From Mycobacterium sp. MBM (GTDB lineage: Bacteria > Actinomycetota > Actinomycetes > Mycobacteriales > Mycobacteriaceae): DNA of 64,000 nucleotides. Positions within the stretch are counted from its first letter, which is position 1. Each line of letters opens with the position of its first letter. The stretch is from positions 496,001 through 560,000 of the forward strand of contig JAKJHY010000001.1 in NCBI GenBank assembly GCA_021648845.1, given 5' to 3'. A program made the position numbers and the translations under genes. Below the pieces are notes generated by a model that saw only the letters and a program-made list of their open reading frames with translations, did no database searches and had not been told where the DNA came from. Positions 45,353 to 54,395 of this stretch are shown here, piece after piece.

Positions 45353-46722
45353 CGCATCACCAGGTCCGCGGCCCGGTGCCCGATCATCGCGATGGTGGCA
45401 TGCGGTCCACGCGACATCGCCGTCGGCATAATCGCCCCGTCGGCCACCCACAGGCTTTCGATCCCGCGCACCCGACACTGCGGGTCGAGGACCGCGCCCA
45501 ACGGTGCAGTTCCGCACAGATGCTGGGTCGTAGACCAATGCGCCTCGCGGTCAGGCACTCCGGCGATATCACGGGCGAGGTCTGCACCACGTCGTAGCGC
45601 CGCCACATCGTCGGCGACCGCGTCATAGTGGTGCTCGATCACCGGCGCCACGGCGATATCGGCGGACGACAACGTCAACCGACCGCGCGAACGCGGGCGC
45701 ATCAACGCCACCCCGATATGGGGTGGATCCGACGGCGGCTCCCCGGTCATCTGCGCGAAACCCGTGGTGTACAAACGAATTTCAAGTCCATCGACCGCCA
45801 ACGACGCCTCGATGGGGGTACGCCCGCCGCTCGCCGGCCAATCGACGGGAAGCACCCACTCCGGGTGATCGCTGAACCCCGCCCCGACCGGCAGATCCAC
45901 CAACACCGGAACCCCAGCAGCACCAAGGACATCGGCCGGCCCACAGCCCGATACCAACAGCAGATGCGCGCTACCTATCGCGCCGGCACACAGCACGATC
46001 CGCCCGGCGGAATAGTGGACGGGCCCGGACGGGCCGAGGGCGTCCACCCCGACGGCCCGGGTTCTCGAGAACCGCAACCGCAGCGCCTTGGTGTGCGGAT
46101 ACAGCATCAGGTTGGGCCGGTACAGAGCCGGCCGAAGGAACGCCGCGCCCGGCCCGACCCGGGTGCCGTCGAGCACGTTGAGCGGCAGCGCCCCCACCCC
46201 GTCGGCGGGGCCACCGCCGTTGAGGTCGTCGATCCAGCCGAACCCCCTGTCCAGTGCCGCCTCGACGAATCTTTCGGTACCCGGGCTGAATTCGCGTGTG
46301 CGCCGCACCGGTATGGGCCCGGAGTCGCCGTGCGCCGGCCCGGTGAAGTCCAGGTCGGTTTCGATCGCCCGAAAGTGCGGCAACACCTCCTCCCAGGACC
46401 AGCCGGGTGTCCGCCAGCGGGCGAAGTCGGCCGGCACACCCCGGCAGAAATAGCCGCCGTTGATCGCACCCGAGCCGCCGACGACCGCACCGCGTACCAG
46501 GTCCACCTCGCGCCGCGGCGAATCCGTCAGCGTCGCCGGATACCGGCTGACCACCGTGCTACCCGGCCCGATCGGCACCAGATACGCATCGTCGGAGCCC
46601 GGCAACATGGCCGGCGGGCCGGCCTCCAAAACCGCGACCGTGCACGCGGAGTCAGAGGAAAGACGTTCGGCAAGAACGGAACCGGCGCTACCGGCGCCGA
46701 CGATCAGGACATCGGTGGCCAA
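45349..46722 (-). CDS. mftG: mycofactocin system GMC oxidoreductase MftG
   Basis: 457 residues. FAD-dependent glucose-methanol-choline family: DVLIVGAGSAGSVLAERLS binds the ADP part, GAVVGGSGAINGGYFCRG and AGRIVLCAGAIGSAHLLLVSG are GMC signatures, and the C-terminal LCGTAPLGAV...SLWVADGAIMPTAMSRGPHATIAMIGHRAADLV is complete. MftG is proposed to reoxidise reduced mycofactocin and pass electrons to the respiratory chain. The best start is a TTG at 46720-46722, 11 bp after the mftF stop. Last gene of the mft operon. Confidence 0.93.
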   Translation of the reverse strand: MATDVLIVGAGSAGSVLAERLSSDSACTVAVLEAGPPAMLPGSDDAYLVPIGPGSTVVSRYPATLTDSPRREVDLVRGAVVGGSGAINGGYFCRGVPADFARWRTPGWSWEEVLPHFRAIETDLDFTGPAHGDSGPIPVRRTREFSPGTERFVEAALDRGFGWIDDLNGGGPADGVGALPLNVLDGTRVGPGAAFLRPALYRPNLMLYPHTKALRLRFSRTRAVGVDALGPSGPVHYSAGRIVLCAGAIGSAHLLLVSGCGPADVLGAAGVPVLVDLPVGAGFSDHPEWVLPVDWPASGGRTPIEASLAVDGLEIRLYTTGFAQMTGEPPSDPPHIGVALMRPRSRGRLTLSSADIAVAPVIEHHYDAVADDVAALRRGADLARDIAGVPDREAHWSTTQHLCGTAPLGAVLDPQCRVRGIESLWVADGAIMPTAMSRGPHATIAMIGHRAADLVMR

Positions 46723-46733
46723 CGCGGTGCGCT

Positions 46734-48146
46734 TCAGGATCGAATCTGCGGCTTGAGCGCACCGAGGTGGCGTTCCCGGACCACGCCTGTCCACAGCCCC
46801 AGTCCGTAGGCGATATCGTCGAGCCGCTTGAGCAGCAGGTAGCTGAGCAGTCCCACCCGCTGATTTTCCTCGGCGGCGCTGTTGCGGCGGTTGAACCAAT
46901 CGGCAAGACCGTCCACGACGGCCGCGGCGAGCACCACCTGCCGGCAGCGCCGGAACAACACCGCCGACAGCAGTGCCACCGGCCAGTAGTGCCGACAGAT
47001 GGCCGAGGCGACCTGCAGCGCCGCACCCCACAGGCCACCCGCCGCGACCGCAGCCACCTCCTTGGGCCCGGTCTCGACGGCCTCCAGCGTGGTCGAAATG
47101 CGCCTGCCGAAGAACACCGCGGCCACCGTGGCGCATGCGTAGCCCAGACCCGAGCGGGTGGCCGCCAGGATCAGCAGCACCAGCATCCACCGCGACAGCA
47201 CCATCGGCGCCGTCTTGCCCGGATGGCGGACCGCCAGTGGCGCAGCGGACTGCCCGTAAAATGCCTTGCGCTGGAACCATTCCCGAAGTTCGGTGCGGTG
47301 GTCGTGACCGACCAGAGCGATGGGTTCATAACGCAGCCGGGCCCCGGACTCGATCAACCGCCAGCACAGGTCGACATCCTCGCCGGACTGCATGGTCTCG
47401 TCGAAACCGCCGACCTCGGCCAAGGAGCTACGCCGGCAGATGATGGCGGCACTGGGCACATAGGACACCGTGCCGTAGGGCATCACCGGGGCCTCCCGCA
47501 TGCCCAGGTCCAGTGAGGAACGCACCGCCTCGTACCGGGCGACCAGGTTCTCCGGTTCGTTCAGGCTGACGATCCGGGGGGCCACCAACGCCACCGCGGG
47601 ATCACAGAAATGACCCAGCAGCGCCTCCAACCAACCACGGCGCGGCACCACATCGGAGTCGAGGAAGGCCACGAAGTCGGTACCGCAGGCCCGCAGACCG
47701 GTGTTACGGGCCGCCGCGGGGCCGCGGCTGCGCTCGTGGCGCAGCACCCGCACCTCACAGTGCGCCCCGGCGAAATCGGTGTCCTTCAGCGGCACAGCGG
47801 AACCGTCGTCGACCACCACGACCTTCATCCCGCGCAGCGCGCGGATCAGCCTGTCGACACCGAAAACATTGTCGCGCACCGGGATAACGACCGTGACATC
47901 GTGGTGCGACGGTCCGCTCGGCGGCCGCGGATGCGCCACGGTGGCGTCCAGCAGGGTACGGGCCAGCTGTGCAGACAGCGCGTCGTGCACTTCCAGGCGG
48001 CCACCGTCGATCATGGTCTGCGCGACCGGCGCCAACCGCAGCAAACGGGTGGGCGAGCCACCCAGCAGCGCCGAGCCGGCCCCCAGCACCTTGACCCGGC
48101 GGTCCACCTGGACGGCGAACCCGTCCGGCAGCCGCGGCCCCGTCAT
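46734..48146 (-). CDS. mftF: mycofactocin glycosyltransferase MftF
   Basis: 470 residues, the same length as M. tuberculosis Rv0696. GT2 fold: [33 protein letters not shown], DxD in [19 protein letters not shown], and [22 protein letters not shown]. The C-terminal 150 residues hold several hydrophobic segments that anchor it to the membrane. It adds the beta-1,4-linked glucose chain to mycofactocin. The start ATG overlaps the mftE stop (ATGA). Confidence 0.95.
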   Translation of the reverse strand: MTGPRLPDGFAVQVDRRVKVLGAGSALLGGSPTRLLRLAPVAQTMIDGGRLEVHDALSAQLARTLLDATVAHPRPPSGPSHHDVTVVIPVRDNVFGVDRLIRALRGMKVVVVDDGSAVPLKDTDFAGAHCEVRVLRHERSRGPAAARNTGLRACGTDFVAFLDSDVVPRRGWLEALLGHFCDPAVALVAPRIVSLNEPENLVARYEAVRSSLDLGMREAPVMPYGTVSYVPSAAIICRRSSLAEVGGFDETMQSGEDVDLCWRLIESGARLRYEPIALVGHDHRTELREWFQRKAFYGQSAAPLAVRHPGKTAPMVLSRWMLVLLILAATRSGLGYACATVAAVFFGRRISTTLEAVETGPKEVAAVAAGGLWGAALQVASAICRHYWPVALLSAVLFRRCRQVVLAAAVVDGLADWFNRRNSAAEENQRVGLLSYLLLKRLDDIAYGLGLWTGVVRERHLGALKPQIRS

Positions 48147-48877
48147 ATCAGCATCCCGTGCCCGTTCGCCGTCCAAGCCAGGATCTTGCGGGCACACCCG
48201 TCGACCATATCGGCAAAGTACCGTTCGCCGTCGGCCGCGGTGGCGGTCGTCGGGTCCCCCAGCACGCCGACCGCGCTGACCGCGGCGATACCGCCGGTAC
48301 GCATGGCGGGCATCAGATCCGCCAGCGGCGCGCTGTTACCCGCCACCACGGTATCGGTGTGCACCACCTCGGGCGAAATATGTAGCAATACAGAAGTTTC
48401 GGTGTGTCCGGCGTGCGCGTCGGCGCCGGATACCGTGCACGAACTCCAGGCGACGTCGCGCCCCTCGGCGCGCAGCAGACCCACCGCAGCGGCCAAGGCC
48501 TCGACATTGCCGCCGTGACCGTTGACGAAGACCAGCCGGGACGCCCAGTTGCAGGCGGACCGCCCGAATTCGACGAGCACCATCCGCAGCGCCTCGGTGC
48601 CGATCGACACCGTCCCGGCGAAGCCTTCGTGCTCACCGCTGGCGCCATAGCTGAGGGCGGGGGCCAGCAACCAGCCGGCGCCCAGGCGGGCGGCCACGGC
48701 CCGCGCCACGGCCGTCGCGATGCGGGTGTCGGTGTCCAGCGGCAGGTGCGGGCCGTGCTGTTCGGTGGACCCGAGCGGCACGATGAGCTGTCTACCTGGG
48801 GTGCAGAGCAGTCCACTCGACGTCACGTCGCCGAGCTCCCCTGGTGCAGCCACCCGGTGATGGTAGGCCGAATTCAC
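48143..48877 (-). CDS. mftE: mycofactocin peptidase MftE (creatininase family)
   Basis: 244 residues from a GTG at 48875-48877 (VNSAYHHRV, matching the M. tuberculosis start); a longer frame exists but lacks family support. Metal ligands lie in [23 protein letters not shown] and [13 protein letters not shown], with GHTETS following. MftE cleaves the modified MftA precursor to release the Val-Tyr-derived AHDP unit. It begins a second block, mftEFG, after a 119-bp gap that contains ordered repeats. Confidence 0.94.
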   Translation of the reverse strand: MNSAYHHRVAAPGELGDVTSSGLLCTPGRQLIVPLGSTEQHGPHLPLDTDTRIATAVARAVAARLGAGWLLAPALSYGASGEHEGFAGTVSIGTEALRMVLVEFGRSACNWASRLVFVNGHGGNVEALAAAVGLLRAEGRDVAWSSCTVSGADAHAGHTETSVLLHISPEVVHTDTVVAGNSAPLADLMPAMRTGGIAAVSAVGVLGDPTTATAADGERYFADMVDGCARKILAWTANGHGMLI

Positions 48878-48896
48878 CTGGTATGCACCAATTGTT

Positions 48897-48977
48897 GGCG
48901 CATGCGCCGCATTTGATTCCCGGGCGTGTCGCCCACTCGGCGGACAACCGGTCACGTCCGTCACGTGAGTCACGTCC
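48897..48977. promoter_or_regulatory. ordered repeats in the gap between mftD and mftE
   Basis: GGCGCATGCGCC (48897-48908) is a perfect 12-bp palindrome 20 bp before the mftE GTG. Further upstream, GTCACGT occurs three times at 9-bp intervals (48951, 48960, 48969), the middle copy forming the palindrome TCACGTGA. The gap is the only sizeable one in the mft operon, so a separate mftE promoter or a regulatory site is likely. Confidence 0.5.
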
Positions 48978-48996
48978 GCACCAGGTTATCGGCGTG

Positions 48997-50181
48997 TCAG
49001 GACGGCGGCACTCCGAGCGTTCGGGTGAACCCCTCGGGGATGAGGATGTCCTCGCGGGTGAGGTCGTGGATGGAGGACTTGCCCAGACCCCGCAATGCCG
49101 AGTCGATACCCCCGGACAGGATGTCGAGGACGTTCTCCACACCGGCCTGCCCGTTGGCCGCCAGACCCCACAGATAGGCCCGTCCGATCATCACCGCGCG
49201 GGCGCCCAGCGCGACGGCCTTGACCACATCGCTGCCGCGGCGCACGCCACCGTCCAGCAAAACCTCCACCTGGTCGCCGACGGCGTCGGCGATGGCCGGC
49301 AGGCAGCGAATGGCCGCCGGGGTGCCGTCGAGGTTGTTGCCGCCATGGTTGGACACCGTGATCGCCGAAACACCGGCGTCCACAGCGCGTTTGGCGTCGT
49401 CCACGCGGACCATGCCCTTCAGCAGGAACGGTCCGCCCCACTGCTCACGCAACCAGGCCACATCCTCCCAGGTGGGCGGCGGGGTGCCCATCCACTGCCC
49501 GTAGGCCTCGAAGAAGGTCGGCCCCGGCTCGCCGCGGCGACCCTGGTTGGGAACCCGCAGGTCCGGCGGACGCAGGGTCTTGGCGAAGCTGTAGAACCAG
49601 CGTGGCTTGGTGATGACCTCCGGCGCCATCGTGACCATGGTCTTGAGGTCCATCCGCTCCGGGATCTTGGGGCTGCCCCAGTCCCGGCCGTGGCTGAAAC
49701 TCCAGTCGGTGGTCAGGATCAGCCCGACCGCACCGGCCTCGCGGGCCCGCACCATCCGGGCCAGGATCTCGTCGCGGGTGCCCAGCCAGTAGATCTGGAA
49801 GAAGATCTTGCCGTTGACGGCGGTGACTTCCTCCATCGGCTTGCTGGCGAACGAGGACAACCCCATCGCGGTGCCGCGCGCGGCCGCGGCCCGGGCCACC
49901 GCGACCTCACCGTCCGGGTCGACGGCCTGCACTCCGGTCGGCGAGATGACCACAGGCATCGAAATGTCCTGTCCCATCACCGTTGTCGCCATCTCGCGCT
50001 TCTCGGTGGCACCGATGACGTGCGGGGCGAAACCGAGCTGGGAGAACGCCTCGACGTTATCGGAGACCGACACCCCTTTCTCGCTCGCCGAGATCAGCGA
50101 CGAGTAGGCGGAGCGGGGCAGCCGTTTCTTCGCGCGCTGTTGGGCGATGGCAACGGTCTCGAACCAGGTATCGCGAGCCAT
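48997..50181 (-). CDS. mftD: mycofactocin dehydrogenase MftD (FMN-dependent alpha-hydroxyacid oxidase family)
   Basis: 394 residues; also annotated LldD2 in older work. FMN-binding TIM barrel: ISPTGVQAVDPDGEVAVARAAAARGTAMGLSSF, KGMVRVDDAKRAVDAGVSAITVSNHGGNNLDGT (catalytic His in SNHGGNNLD), and the phosphate loop LLDGGVRRGSDVVKAVALGARAVMIGRAY. MftD oxidatively deaminates AHDP to the active pre-mycofactocin ketone. It follows mftC by 5 bp. Confidence 0.95.
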   Translation of the reverse strand: MARDTWFETVAIAQQRAKKRLPRSAYSSLISASEKGVSVSDNVEAFSQLGFAPHVIGATEKREMATTVMGQDISMPVVISPTGVQAVDPDGEVAVARAAAARGTAMGLSSFASKPMEEVTAVNGKIFFQIYWLGTRDEILARMVRAREAGAVGLILTTDWSFSHGRDWGSPKIPERMDLKTMVTMAPEVITKPRWFYSFAKTLRPPDLRVPNQGRRGEPGPTFFEAYGQWMGTPPPTWEDVAWLREQWGGPFLLKGMVRVDDAKRAVDAGVSAITVSNHGGNNLDGTPAAIRCLPAIADAVGDQVEVLLDGGVRRGSDVVKAVALGARAVMIGRAYLWGLAANGQAGVENVLDILSGGIDSALRGLGKSSIHDLTREDILIPEGFTRTLGVPPS

Positions 50182-50186
50182 GATCT

Positions 50187-51401
50187 CTACACAGGACTTT
50201 CGTTACAGAACTTCTTGGGTGGGACGGTGAGCAGTTTGAGAGGTACGGGTGCTCTTCTCCCGCCGGCGCGGGAATGATCCTGGCTTGACTTGGGCTTGTC
50301 GCGCTCGGCGGCCAGCGCCGGTTCGCCATAGCCCTGCACGCACTCGGGGTCGGGCCCGTCCATCGGCAGGCCGGTGAAGAACTTCGCGGCCATGCAACCA
50401 CCGCGGCAGGCGTCGAAATGGTTGCAGCTGGTGCACGCGCCGGCCGACTGCGGTTCGCGCAGTTCGTTGAACAGCTGCGAATTCTGCCATACGTCTTGAA
50501 AACCGTTACTGGTCAGGATGTTTCCGGCCAGGAACTTGTCATGGATGGCGAATGGGCAGGCATACACATCACCGATCGGGTCGATCAGGCAGACCACCCG
50601 GCCGGCGCCGCACAGGTTCAGTCCGGCCAGTGCGCCCGGCTCACCCAAACCCGAGAGATGGAAGAACGAGTCCCCGGTCAGCACGCCCTCACCGTGGGCG
50701 ACAAGCCAGTCATAGAGCTGGACCTGCTGGACCGGGGTCGGGTGCAACTCGTCCCACACGTCGGCGCCGCGGCCCGACGGTCGCAACCGGGTGATGCGCA
50801 GAGTGGCGCCGTAGGTGTCGGCCAGCGCCTTGAAGTCGTCGAGCTGATCGACGTTGTGGCGCGTCACGACCACCGAGATCTTGGCATCCTTGAATCCGGC
50901 GTTCTTGAGGTTCTCCAACGCACGGATCGCCATCGCGAACGAGCCCGGACCGCGGACCTCGTCGTTGACCTCCGCGGTCGCCCCGTCCAGCGAGATCTGT
51001 ACATCCACGTAGTCGCTGGCGGCCAGCTTGGCGGCCACCTCCTCGTCGATACGCACGCCGTTGGTGGAGAACTTGACTCCCACGTGATGCTCGGTGGCGT
51101 AATCCACCAGCTCCCAGAAGTCCGACCGCACAGTGGGTTCCCCGCCGCCGATGTTCACATAGAACACCTGCATGCGTTCCAGCTCATCGATGATCGCCTT
51201 GCACTGCTCGGTGCTCAGCTCGCGCGGGTCACGCTTGCCCGAGGAGGACAGGCAGTGCACACACGACAGGTTGCAGGCATAGGTCAGCTCCCAGGTCAGG
51301 CAGATCGGGGCATCCAGCCCGTGTTCGAACTGCTCGACGAGCTTGGGAACCTTGGTCGGCTGCTGCACGGGCACGAGCGCCGGGGGCAGTACGGCGGTCA
51401 T
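50187..51401 (-). CDS. mftC: mycofactocin radical SAM maturase MftC
   Basis: 404 residues from the ATG at 51399-51401, with AAGGAG upstream. The radical SAM cluster is CNLSCVHC with Cys43, Cys47 and Cys50, followed by GGGEPT. The C-terminal SPASM domain carries auxiliary cluster cysteines (CGAGRVVCLIDPIGDVYACPF and CTSCNHFDACRGGCMAAKF). MftC decarboxylates the terminal tyrosine of MftA and then cross-links it to the penultimate valine. The C-terminal ~40 residues (QDHSRAGGRRAPVPLKLLTVPPKKFCNESPV) are a variable tail. It overlaps mftB by 4 bp. Confidence 0.96.
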   Translation of the reverse strand: MTAVLPPALVPVQQPTKVPKLVEQFEHGLDAPICLTWELTYACNLSCVHCLSSSGKRDPRELSTEQCKAIIDELERMQVFYVNIGGGEPTVRSDFWELVDYATEHHVGVKFSTNGVRIDEEVAAKLAASDYVDVQISLDGATAEVNDEVRGPGSFAMAIRALENLKNAGFKDAKISVVVTRHNVDQLDDFKALADTYGATLRITRLRPSGRGADVWDELHPTPVQQVQLYDWLVAHGEGVLTGDSFFHLSGLGEPGALAGLNLCGAGRVVCLIDPIGDVYACPFAIHDKFLAGNILTSNGFQDVWQNSQLFNELREPQSAGACTSCNHFDACRGGCMAAKFFTGLPMDGPDPECVQGYGEPALAAERDKPKSSQDHSRAGGRRAPVPLKLLTVPPKKFCNESPV

Positions 51402-51700
51402 ATGGTGTTCTCCTTGGCGACCAGCATGTTGGATTTCACCAACACGCTCAGCGCATGTAGGTACGGGCCTTGGGCGTCGTCGGCGATACCGGCGGCGCGA
51501 CACGCGGATCGGATGTCGGGGTGCTCGGGCAGCGAGTTGACCACCTCGACGATCGTCCGGTTCTTCAGGAAGGACAGCTTGCGGGTACCGAAGTGGTACA
51601 GCAGCGCTCCGAACGGCTCCGGCCGCACCGCCACCTGGTGGTGCAGCCGCCAGCCGCGATCGGGGTCGAACGCCACTGCATCAGCAGTGGGTGCGGTCAC
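51398..51700 (-). CDS. mftB: mycofactocin precursor peptide chaperone MftB
   Basis: 100 residues from a GTG at 51698-51700, 2 bp after the mftA stop. It is a RiPP recognition element (PqqD-like winged helix): HHQVAVRPEPFGALLYHFGTRKLSFLKNRTIVEVVNSL is the family core. MftB binds the MftA leader and presents it to MftC. Overlaps with mftC on the 3' side (ATGA) show strict coupling. Confidence 0.94.
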   Translation of the reverse strand: MTAPTADAVAFDPDRGWRLHHQVAVRPEPFGALLYHFGTRKLSFLKNRTIVEVVNSLPEHPDIRSACRAAGIADDAQGPYLHALSVLVKSNMLVAKENTI

Positions 51701-51702
51701 GA

Positions 51703-51798
51703 TCAGTAGACCCCGCACATACCGTCGATCGAGACCTCTTCGACGAGGGACTCGGTGACGAGCTGGGTTTCGGTCTCCACCTGCGGGTTGTTGTCCAT
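51703..51798 (-). CDS. mftA: mycofactocin precursor peptide MftA
   Basis: 31 residues, ending in the invariant IDGMCGVY; the last Val and Tyr become the cofactor core. The leader ([23 protein letters not shown]) is acidic, as in other MftA peptides. AAAGGTG stands 7 nt before the ATG at 51796-51798. First gene of the mft operon, divergent from mftR. Confidence 0.96.
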   Translation of the reverse strand: MDNNPQVETETQLVTESLVEEVSIDGMCGVY

Positions 51799-51834
51799 GG
51801 TTCGCACCTTTCTGCGGCTGTGGATCGGATCGTG

Positions 51835-51874
51835 TGATCAGATCAGGTCCGAGCTTTTGTGACCTGGGTCGCAA
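51835..51874. promoter_or_regulatory. candidate MftR operator and mftA/mftR promoter region
   Basis: Between divergent mftA and mftR, TTGTGACC-TG-GGTCGCAA (51857-51874) is a 7/8-matched inverted repeat, and TGATC-A-GATCA (51835-51845) is a second, perfect one. CAATAT at 51873-51878 is a possible -10 element. MftR is known to repress the mft genes and to respond to long-chain acyl-CoA; which of the two palindromes it binds cannot be told from sequence alone. Confidence 0.55.
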
Positions 51875-51913
51875 CAATATGGCATTGAGTGCAGAAATGG
51901 AAGGGGTGGTTTG

Positions 51914-52504
51914 ATGGGCCAGGTGTCAGGACCCCGAGTCGGCCGGCGACCATCCACCACCCAGGACCACATCACCTCGGTGGCGCTCAACCTTTTCGCC
52001 AGCCGGGGCTTCGACGAGGTCAGCGTCGACGATGTCGCGCGCGCCGCCGGGATCGCCCGCCGCACCCTGTTCCGCTACTACCCCTCCAAGAACGCGATCC
52101 CGTGGGGCGATTTCGATGCCCATCTCAACCTGATGCGCGAGCTACTCGCCGAGGGCGACCCGCAGGCCGATATCGCCACCGCACTGCGCACCGCGCTGCT
52201 CGCATTCAACCGATTCGACGACGAGGAGCGCCACCGCCAGCGGATGCGGCTGATCTTGAGTACCGATGCACTGCAAGCACATTCGATGACGATGTACGCC
52301 GGGTGGCGTGCGGTGGTCGCTGAGTACGTGGCCCGCCGCCGCGGTGAGCAGCCGGACAGCCTGGTCGCCCAGACCGCCGCCTGGACCCTGCTGGGCGTGG
52401 CGCTGACCGCCTACGAGCAGTGGCTTTCCGGCGACTCGGTGCCCCTGGAGCAACTGCTGGGCGACTGCTTCGATGTGGTCGGCCGCGGCCTGACCCACCT
52501 GTGA
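51914..52504 (+). CDS. mftR: mycofactocin system TetR-family regulator MftR
   Basis: 196 residues from the ATG at 51914, with AAGGGGTGG just upstream. The TetR DNA-binding helices ([49 protein letters not shown]) include the PWGDFD extension typical of MftR. It is divergent from mftA, as in M. tuberculosis (Rv0691c). A degenerate palindromic element lies directly after the stop codon. Confidence 0.94.
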   Translation: MGQVSGPRVGRRPSTTQDHITSVALNLFASRGFDEVSVDDVARAAGIARRTLFRYYPSKNAIPWGDFDAHLNLMRELLAEGDPQADIATALRTALLAFNRFDDEERHRQRMRLILSTDALQAHSMTMYAGWRAVVAEYVARRRGEQPDSLVAQTAAWTLLGVALTAYEQWLSGDSVPLEQLLGDCFDVVGRGLTHL

Positions 52505-52554
52505 CTTGTGGAGTTTCACCCGGACTCATGGCGGCTGAGACTCCTCAAATCGCG
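52505..52554. repeat. degenerate copy of the TTGTGGAGT...GACTCC palindromic element after mftR
   Basis: ACTTGTGGAGTTTCA on the left and GCGGCTGAGACTCCTCAAATC on the right are a degraded form of the perfect 21-bp inverted repeat found at 54396-54444. Both elements follow the stop codon of a plus-strand gene. It may act as a transcription terminator. Confidence 0.5.
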
Positions 52555-52601
52555 GGAAAGTGGGGTGTCGGAGTTCGGGCCCGGGCGACGACGATAGAGG
52601 T

Positions 52602-53126
52602 GTGAGCGTCGAATCGGGTCACCGCGATGCCCCTCGAGAGCTGTTGGAGCTCTACGACGAGGCATTGCCCGTGGTGTACGGGTACTTCACCCGCCGCTGC
52701 GGTGACCGCGCGGTCGCCGAAGATCTGACCTCGGACACCTTCCTGGCGGCCATGGATGCGGCGCGCAGACCGGCACCGCCACCGATGACGGTGCCGTGGC
52801 TGATCGGGGTGGCCCGGCACAAGCTTGCCGACCACTATCGGCATCGGCACGCCCGCTTGAGTGTCCCGATGGCCGAACTACCCGAGCCGGCCGACCCGGC
52901 CGACGACTGGGATGCCGAGCTGGACCGCATCGTCGCCGAGGCGGTGCTGGCGCGGCTGCCCGAGCATCACCGCACCGTGCTGGCGCTGCGCTATCTCGAC
53001 GACTGCTCGGTGGGTGAATGCGCCGAGCTGATCGGTCGCACCGTGCACGCCACCGAAACCCTGCTGGTGCGGGCCCGTCGCGCCTTCAGATCGCTGTACC
53101 CGCCACCGGAAGGAGGGCCGTCGTGA
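52602..53126 (+). CDS. ECF-type RNA polymerase sigma factor
   Basis: 174 residues from a GTG at 52602 (weak AGAGG just upstream). Region 2 is YGYFTRRCGDRAVAEDLTSDTFLAAMDAARR with core-binding PWLIGVARHKLADHYRHR. Region 4 is LARLPEHHRTVLALRYLDDCSVGECAELIGRTVHATETLLVRARRAF. No classical anti-sigma gene follows; instead the next gene, overlapping it by 4 bp, encodes a VOC-domain protein whose N-terminus looks like a short sigma-associated segment. That is a recurrent but little-studied arrangement in actinobacteria. Confidence 0.92.
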   Translation: MSVESGHRDAPRELLELYDEALPVVYGYFTRRCGDRAVAEDLTSDTFLAAMDAARRPAPPPMTVPWLIGVARHKLADHYRHRHARLSVPMAELPEPADPADDWDAELDRIVAEAVLARLPEHHRTVLALRYLDDCSVGECAELIGRTVHATETLLVRARRAFRSLYPPPEGGPS

Positions 53127-54394
53127 ACGACAACCGGGATCCGCTGAACGTGCTGCGCGGCGACGAGCTCCCGGTGGCACCCGATCCAGGGTTCGCCGCC
53201 CGGCTGCGGGCACGCCTGGAGTCGGCCCTCACCATGCCCGCGAACACGTCAGGAGTTGTCATGAGCGGCACCGATACCGCTATCGCAGAACTGAATTCGA
53301 CCACCACGAGTGCTCCCCCGCGATCCGCCGCGATCCCGTACCTGGCGGTGCCGGATGCCAAGGCAGCGATCGCCTGGTATGTCGACGCGCTGGGCGCCAC
53401 CGTCGTCGGTGAGCCGATACTGATGGCCGACGGCCGGGTCGGTCATGCCGAACTCGCCATCGGCGACGGGGTGCTCTACCTGGCCGACGAATTCCCCGAG
53501 CTGGGCCTCAAGGCACCTGCCGCACAGTCTGTTTCGGTCAGCTTGATGCTTCCGGTCGACGATACCGACACCGCACTGCAGCGGGCCCGCGACCACGGGG
53601 CCACGGTGCTGCGTGAGGTCCACGAGGACCATGGCGCCCGCGGCGCGACCTTCCTCGACCCGTCCGGGCACCGCTGGATGCTCTCCGGCCCGACGAGCGG
53701 TGCCCGGGTGCAGATCACGCACGGCGACGTCGGATACGTCTCGATCAACACCCCCGACGCAGCGCGCGCCCGGGCGTTCTACTCGGCGGTACTCGGCTGG
53801 TCCTTCGACGGGGACCACGTCAACGGGTCGAGCCTGTCGATGGGCATCTTCGAGACCCCCGGACCGAGCACGCTGTTCTGCTGCTACGCCGTCGACGATC
53901 TGGATGCCGCGCGCGAGGCGATCGTGGCCGGCGGCGGCACCGTCGGCGAACCGCAGCAGCGCGAATTCGGCACCGTGCTGGACGCGGTCGACCCGTCCGG
54001 TATCCCGTTCGCGGTGTACCGCGATTCGGTGGGCACGGCGCGTCCGGCACTCAACGGCACCGGTCCGGGCGAGCTTTCGTATATCACGTACTTCGCCGAG
54101 GACTCTGCCGCGTTCCGGGCGTTCTACTCCCGGGTGCTGCACTGGACCTTCACGGCCGGGCGGGTGCAGGACGGTTGGGCTGTCGAGGACGTCCATCCGA
54201 TGGCCGGAATGGCCGGCGGCAATCCCGCTCCGGTGACGGTGCCCATGTGGACTGTCGACGATATCGACGCCGCCGTCGAGCGGGTGCGGGCGGCCGGTGG
54301 CACGGTCATCGAGGAACCGTCAGCCCAGTCCTATGGCAAGTCCGCGCTGTGCGCCGACGACCAGGGTGCCCGGTTCTACCTGGGTGAGCACTAG
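53123..54394 (+). CDS. three-domain VOC (glyoxalase/bleomycin-resistance) protein with N-terminal sigma-linked segment
   Basis: 423 residues from a GTG that overlaps the sigma-factor stop (GTGA), with GGAAGGAGG 7 nt before it. Residues 1-45 (NVLRGDELPVAPDPGFAARLRARLESAL) resemble the short N-terminus of ECF-linked regulators. VOC domains follow at about 67-190 (IPYLAVPDAKAAIAWYVDALGATVVGEP), 200-310 (GYVSINTPDAARARAFYSAVLGWSFDG) and 320-423 (YITYFAEDSAAFRAFYSRVLHWTF). VOC proteins bind metals and hydrophobic or electrophilic ligands; here it may sense a toxin and control the sigma factor, or be its main output enzyme. Confidence 0.88.
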   Translation: MNDNRDPLNVLRGDELPVAPDPGFAARLRARLESALTMPANTSGVVMSGTDTAIAELNSTTTSAPPRSAAIPYLAVPDAKAAIAWYVDALGATVVGEPILMADGRVGHAELAIGDGVLYLADEFPELGLKAPAAQSVSVSLMLPVDDTDTALQRARDHGATVLREVHEDHGARGATFLDPSGHRWMLSGPTSGARVQITHGDVGYVSINTPDAARARAFYSAVLGWSFDGDHVNGSSLSMGIFETPGPSTLFCCYAVDDLDAAREAIVAGGGTVGEPQQREFGTVLDAVDPSGIPFAVYRDSVGTARPALNGTGPGELSYITYFAEDSAAFRAFYSRVLHWTFTAGRVQDGWAVEDVHPMAGMAGGNPAPVTVPMWTVDDIDAAVERVRAAGGTVIEEPSAQSYGKSALCADDQGARFYLGEH

Positions 54395-54395
54395 C

